Assembly (NCBI GenBank): GCA_954871525.1
Contig: OX940870.1
Span: 16,957,501 to 17,021,500 of the forward strand
Direction: 5' to 3'
Length of the DNA stretch: 64,000 nt
DNA from: Parietaria judaica
Taxonomy: Eukaryota > Streptophyta > Magnoliopsida > Rosales > Urticaceae
The notes beneath the pieces were generated by a model. That model saw nothing but the letters and a program-made list of their open reading frames with translations. It made no database searches and had not been told where the DNA came from. Below, one piece after another: positions 63,675-64,000 of this stretch. Each line of letters begins with the position of its first letter. Within the stretch, counting starts at the first letter, position 1. A program made the position numbers and the translations under genes.

Positions 63675-64000
63675 CGTTCCTTAGTCAGTCTGTTTTTGAA
63701 ATGTTTGTAGTTGTTTGCGCACTTCTCTTCACTCCCTTTTTTTGTGAGTAGTGACTTGTTTACTTGTTTTTCCGGCACGAGTTTTAATGCGTTCGGTACC
63801 ATCGATCACGTATATTTATTTATGAGGATTTTGGTTGCTTCCACGGGCGTGCCTTGCTTATTTTGTGGCACTTTTATGATAGATTATATTCACGTGTTTA
63901 TTAGCGTCTTTTTCTTTGTCGGTTGCCTTCTTGCACGTGCTCTCGACTATCTTGTCCTTCAGGTCCGTTCTAAAGACAATCTTTGGCGTCTCGTGGTTCT
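63675..64000. other. 3' flank of the accessory gene to window end
   Basis: T-rich sequence without ORF; probably the 3' untranslated region. No array or hairpin block is visible before the window ends. Confidence 0.4.

Overview
This is a window of plant nuclear DNA (most likely a dicot) made almost entirely of LTR retrotransposons. The evidence is Ty3/gypsy and Ty1/copia polyprotein remnants, LTRs with TATA boxes, plant-type GT-AG introns, two hAT-type non-autonomous elements with perfect 8-bp target duplications, and a fragment of a eukaryotic ATG8 autophagy gene. There are no bacterial operons, rRNA, tRNA or CRISPR arrays. Nearly every polyprotein frame carries stops or frameshifts, as expected for old, probably heterochromatic repeats.

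Layout. 1-11769: gypsy element A (Tat-type with two RNase H domains; left end cut by the window). 11770-13860: LTR K, which sits in the integrase of a minus-strand copia relic (13861-~16505) and was itself cut by A. 16628-17172: two ATG8 exons. 17278-17768: acidic exon-like ORFs. 17812-29138: element B, same family as A, on the minus strand, complete with both LTRs and an almost perfect 5-bp target duplication. 29268-29740: gag relic. 29850-30426: hAT-type element. 30873-32578: solo LTR X1. 33563-35082: X2, an inverted, truncated LTR of the same family. 35083-45065: gypsy element C, a different family with its PBS, most of gag and protease deleted. 45383-46165: solo LTR D. 46244-51172: element E, a non-autonomous LTR element filled with tandem arrays. 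52415-53131: second hAT-type element. 53854-55485: LTR/leader-like region F. 55648-60289: element G (minisatellite, promoter, repeat arrays, gag). 60596-63674: a spliced coiled-coil gene of the same kind as the antisense genes of A, B and C.

The most interesting recurring system is an accessory gene carried by A, B and C downstream of pol on the opposite strand, and in G downstream of gag on the same strand. In A and B it has a TATA box about 400 bp upstream of the start, small GT-AG introns, an N-terminal domain resembling the family called 'putative gypsy type transposon', a disordered middle with a bipartite nuclear-localisation-like motif, a coiled coil and an acidic tail. Extra ORFs in Tat-lineage elements are known, but I know of no established function. 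In A, B and C the accessory gene converges with gag-pol, and the space between the two 3' ends holds tandem arrays of short hairpins. A and G (more loosely F, partly B) also share a hairpin block whose stems change in a compensatory way.

Limits: LTR limits for F, G and the copia relic are not fixed by a second copy here; B, X1, D, E and the hAT-type elements are delimited by target duplications. Family assignments come from motif recognition, without database searches.
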